Assembly: GCF_044003965.1 (NCBI RefSeq)
Contig: NZ_JBAWKC010000004.1
Span: 307,359-371,358 of the forward strand
DNA: 64,000 nt
Direction: 5' to 3'
Origin: Yeosuana aquiaggeris
Lineage (GTDB): Bacteria > Bacteroidota > Bacteroidia > Flavobacteriales > Flavobacteriaceae
Shown: piece by piece, positions 62,876 through 64,000 of the stretch
Layout of the letters: each line of letters starts with the position of its first letter
Position numbering within the stretch: position 1 is the stretch's first letter
Program-made: the position numbers and the translations under genes
The notes under the pieces: generated by a model
Database searches by the model: none
What the model saw: only the letters and a program-made list of their open reading frames with translations
Told to the model about the DNA's origin: nothing

Positions 62876-63853
62876 ATGAATAATAATTGTTCTGCAATCG
62901 TGATGGTTCTTTTTTTGACTATCGGATGTAAAAACGAAACAAAAAAGATTGAAGAAGTTTCAAAAACAGAATTTACTGAAGAGTTAAACATATTAGGCAG
63001 CTACGTTTCTGACAATTATTCGAAGAGAAGTGAAGGCTATGATTGGATAGCCATATCGGTTACGGAAGCAGAAGGTAATCAATTGAATATTTCAGTCCGC
63101 TCACGAGCAGACAAGAAAAAACCTACTTGTACATTTGATGCAGTTGCTAACAAAGTAGATGACAAAGTTTACCAAACCCAAATTGATGGGAAGTCCATTT
63201 TGTTTGAATTTACCAACGTGCAAATCAGTATAACTACAGAAAAGAAGGATGATGAAGGCTTACTGTATTTTTATTGCTCTGGCGGTGCAAGTATTGCCGG
63301 AACATACCAGAAAATAAATGAACCTATTGATCAAAATCAAATTGACAAAACAAAATTCAATAGAGTACTAAACTTACAAGACGTTGGATTTAATGTCTCT
63401 TCAATAGAAAAAGATGGCAAAAACACCCTAACAATTTTCACCTTTGGATTAAATGAACGTGAATACCAAGAGACATTCAACATTGACGGTGAAGAAGTAA
63501 TCAACGCAGAAGTTGAAGACCTTAATTCTGACGGCTCACCTGAACTTTTTGTTTTTACTCGGTCAGTTGGAAGTGGAAGTTACGGAAATGTGTACGCATT
63601 TTCCGTTAACAGTAAGAAATCAATGAGTGAGGTGTATTTTCAACCTACAGCAGAAAACAGCGAGATAAATAAAGGATATATGGGACACGATGAATTTTCG
63701 CTCGTTGAAAATATTTTAGGTCAACGCTTTCCAATCTATAAAGAAGGGGATACAAATGCTGAACCAACTGGAGGAATAAGACAAGTTTCTTATAGACTAG
63801 TAGAAGGAGAAGCCATGAGAAAACTTGAAGTTGATAAAATTACTGAATATTAA
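62876..63853 (+). CDS. Hypothetical lipoprotein (cassette gene)
   Basis: 325 residues. Lipobox LFLTIGC (Cys ~18). The N-terminal half is a beta domain (LGSYVSDNYSKRSEGYDWIA ... LYFYCSGGASIAGTYQKI), the C-terminal half contains DLNSDGSPELFVF, a D-x-N-x-D-G calcium-loop-like motif, then GSGSYGNVYAFS and YMGHDEFSLVE. The SGGASIAGTYQK and GYMGHDEF phrases recall periplasmic lysozyme inhibitor families, but I cannot confirm that. The last cassette; its left end (GTTGGCGATA) is perfectly complementary to ATCGCCAAC just after the gene. Confidence 0.75.
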   Translation: MNNNCSAIVMVLFLTIGCKNETKKIEEVSKTEFTEELNILGSYVSDNYSKRSEGYDWIAISVTEAEGNQLNISVRSRADKKKPTCTFDAVANKVDDKVYQTQIDGKSILFEFTNVQISITTEKKDDEGLLYFYCSGGASIAGTYQKINEPIDQNQIDKTKFNRVLNLQDVGFNVSSIEKDGKNTLTIFTFGLNEREYQETFNIDGEEVINAEVEDLNSDGSPELFVFTRSVGSGSYGNVYAFSVNSKKSMSEVYFQPTAENSEINKGYMGHDEFSLVENILGQRFPIYKEGDTNAEPTGGIRQVSYRLVEGEAMRKLEVDKITEY

Positions 63854-63858
63854 AAACT

Positions 63859-63902
63859 ATCGCCAACAATGAACTAAGCTAAAATCCAAATGTTTTATTA
63901 GA
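63859..63902 (+). repeat. Inverse core of a sixth attC-like site, interrupted
   Basis: ATCGCCAAC (63859-63867) pairs with the left end of the same cassette (GTTGGCGAT at 62838). Beyond it the sequence no longer fits an attC and the transposase stop appears 36 bp later, as if an IS had inserted into or next to this attC. Confidence 0.6.
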
Positions 63903-64000
63903 TTATTTTATTACATAATTATAATCATATGGCAAGCCTGATTTTGCAATAGCAAAAGCTTGTTTAATTAGTTTGTTACATACTGCGATAAGTGCCAGTT
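63903..64000 (-). mobile_element. IS110-family transposase, C-terminal end (runs past the window)
   Basis: The last 31 codons before TAA (63905-63903) read LALIAVCNKLIKQAFAIAKS then GLPYDYNYVIK. The (L/V)AL-AV-KL-AxxK-G-PYD pattern is the end of the IS116/IS110/IS902 transposase domain. The catalytic N-terminal DEDD part lies outside. IS110 relatives of the IS1111-attC group are known to insert at integron attC sites, which fits the position here. Confidence 0.65.

Larger units (their letters stand above)
55605..64000 (+). mobile_element. Integron-type gene-cassette array (no integrase in window)
   Basis: Five foldback sites (attC-like, ends at 55739, 58187, 59205, 61382, 62844) and the start of a sixth separate plus-strand genes. 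Each has an inverse core before and a GTT core after. The left end of each cassette pairs with its own inverse core: GTTGTGCTTC with GAAGCACAAC (DUF6090 cassette), GTTGTGTACA with the T9SS gene's ...GTACACAAC, GTTGGCGATA with ...ATCGCCAAC (last cassette). This self-complementarity arises from excision and insertion of circular cassettes and is the hallmark of integrons. Cassettes run 55734-58181, 58182-59199, 59200-61376, 61377-62838 and 62839 onward. It may continue beyond the window. Confidence 0.82.

Overview
The window is a stretch of an AT-rich chromosome (mid-30s % GC judged by eye) from a Bacteroidota bacterium, most likely a marine-type Flavobacteriaceae. The evidence is: two proteins ending in type IX secretion (T9SS) sorting domains, many short lipoproteins, TAnnTTTG -7 promoter boxes, DUF6090 and DUF502 proteins, flavobacterial beta-barrels, and GntK-Gnd, UxaC and UxuA enzymes of familiar type.

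Layout. 1-15 kb: a truncated gluconokinase/6-phosphogluconate dehydrogenase fusion, an aldo/keto reductase, an octaheme-HEAT-TPR cytochrome, an MscS channel, a DUF502 protein, several small beta-barrels (one broken by a stop codon) and lipoproteins. 15.3-16.5 kb: a secreted aldose epimerase. 16.9-43.7 kb: a multiheme cytochrome region. It holds a monoheme cytochrome plus glutamyl-tRNA reductase; an NHL propeller plus dodecaheme cytochrome; a stand-alone tetraheme cytochrome; a five-gene operon of NHL lipoprotein, nonaheme lipoprotein, outer-membrane barrel and an 11-haem cytochrome (the NHL lipoprotein leads, the 11-haem cytochrome ends it); two NrfJ-like/OB-fold proteins divergent from a CcsBA cytochrome maturation fusion; and a minus-strand operon of an NHL/PKD/T9SS surface protein, a 1783-residue cytochrome with glycine-rich and Ig-like domains, and a DUF4350-like lipoprotein. 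Together these look like an extracellular or trans-outer-membrane electron-transfer apparatus with its own haem supply and cytochrome maturation.

The main regulatory result is that eight promoters across this region (seven CRP/FNR-type boxes, one shared by a divergent pair) carry a TGAY-N4-RTCA palindrome whose centre lies exactly 29.5 bp upstream of the first base of a TAnnTTTR -7 box. That is about -41.5 from the expected start, the geometry of a class II CRP/FNR-family activator. It makes the scattered operons one regulon, probably oxygen-, NO- or redox-controlled. No regulator gene is in the window.

43-55 kb: small lipoproteins, four decayed copies of one small gene, a glucuronate locus (uxaC, uxuA, a mannonate-oxidoreductase-type SDR, a divergent LacI regulator with two operator-like palindromes, and a GH2 beta-glucuronidase), a YD-repeat protein, and a 69-bp direct repeat.

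55.6-64 kb: an integron-type gene-cassette array without an integrase in view. Plus-strand genes (S9 peptidase, DUF6090 protein, T9SS protein, amidohydrolase, lipoprotein) alternate with 116-135 bp foldback sites ending in GTT cores. The left end of each cassette is complementary to the inverse core of its own attC site. The S9 peptidase is conspicuously GC-rich and has a distinct attC, so it looks recently acquired. The window ends in an IS110-family transposase lying next to the inverse core of the last attC.
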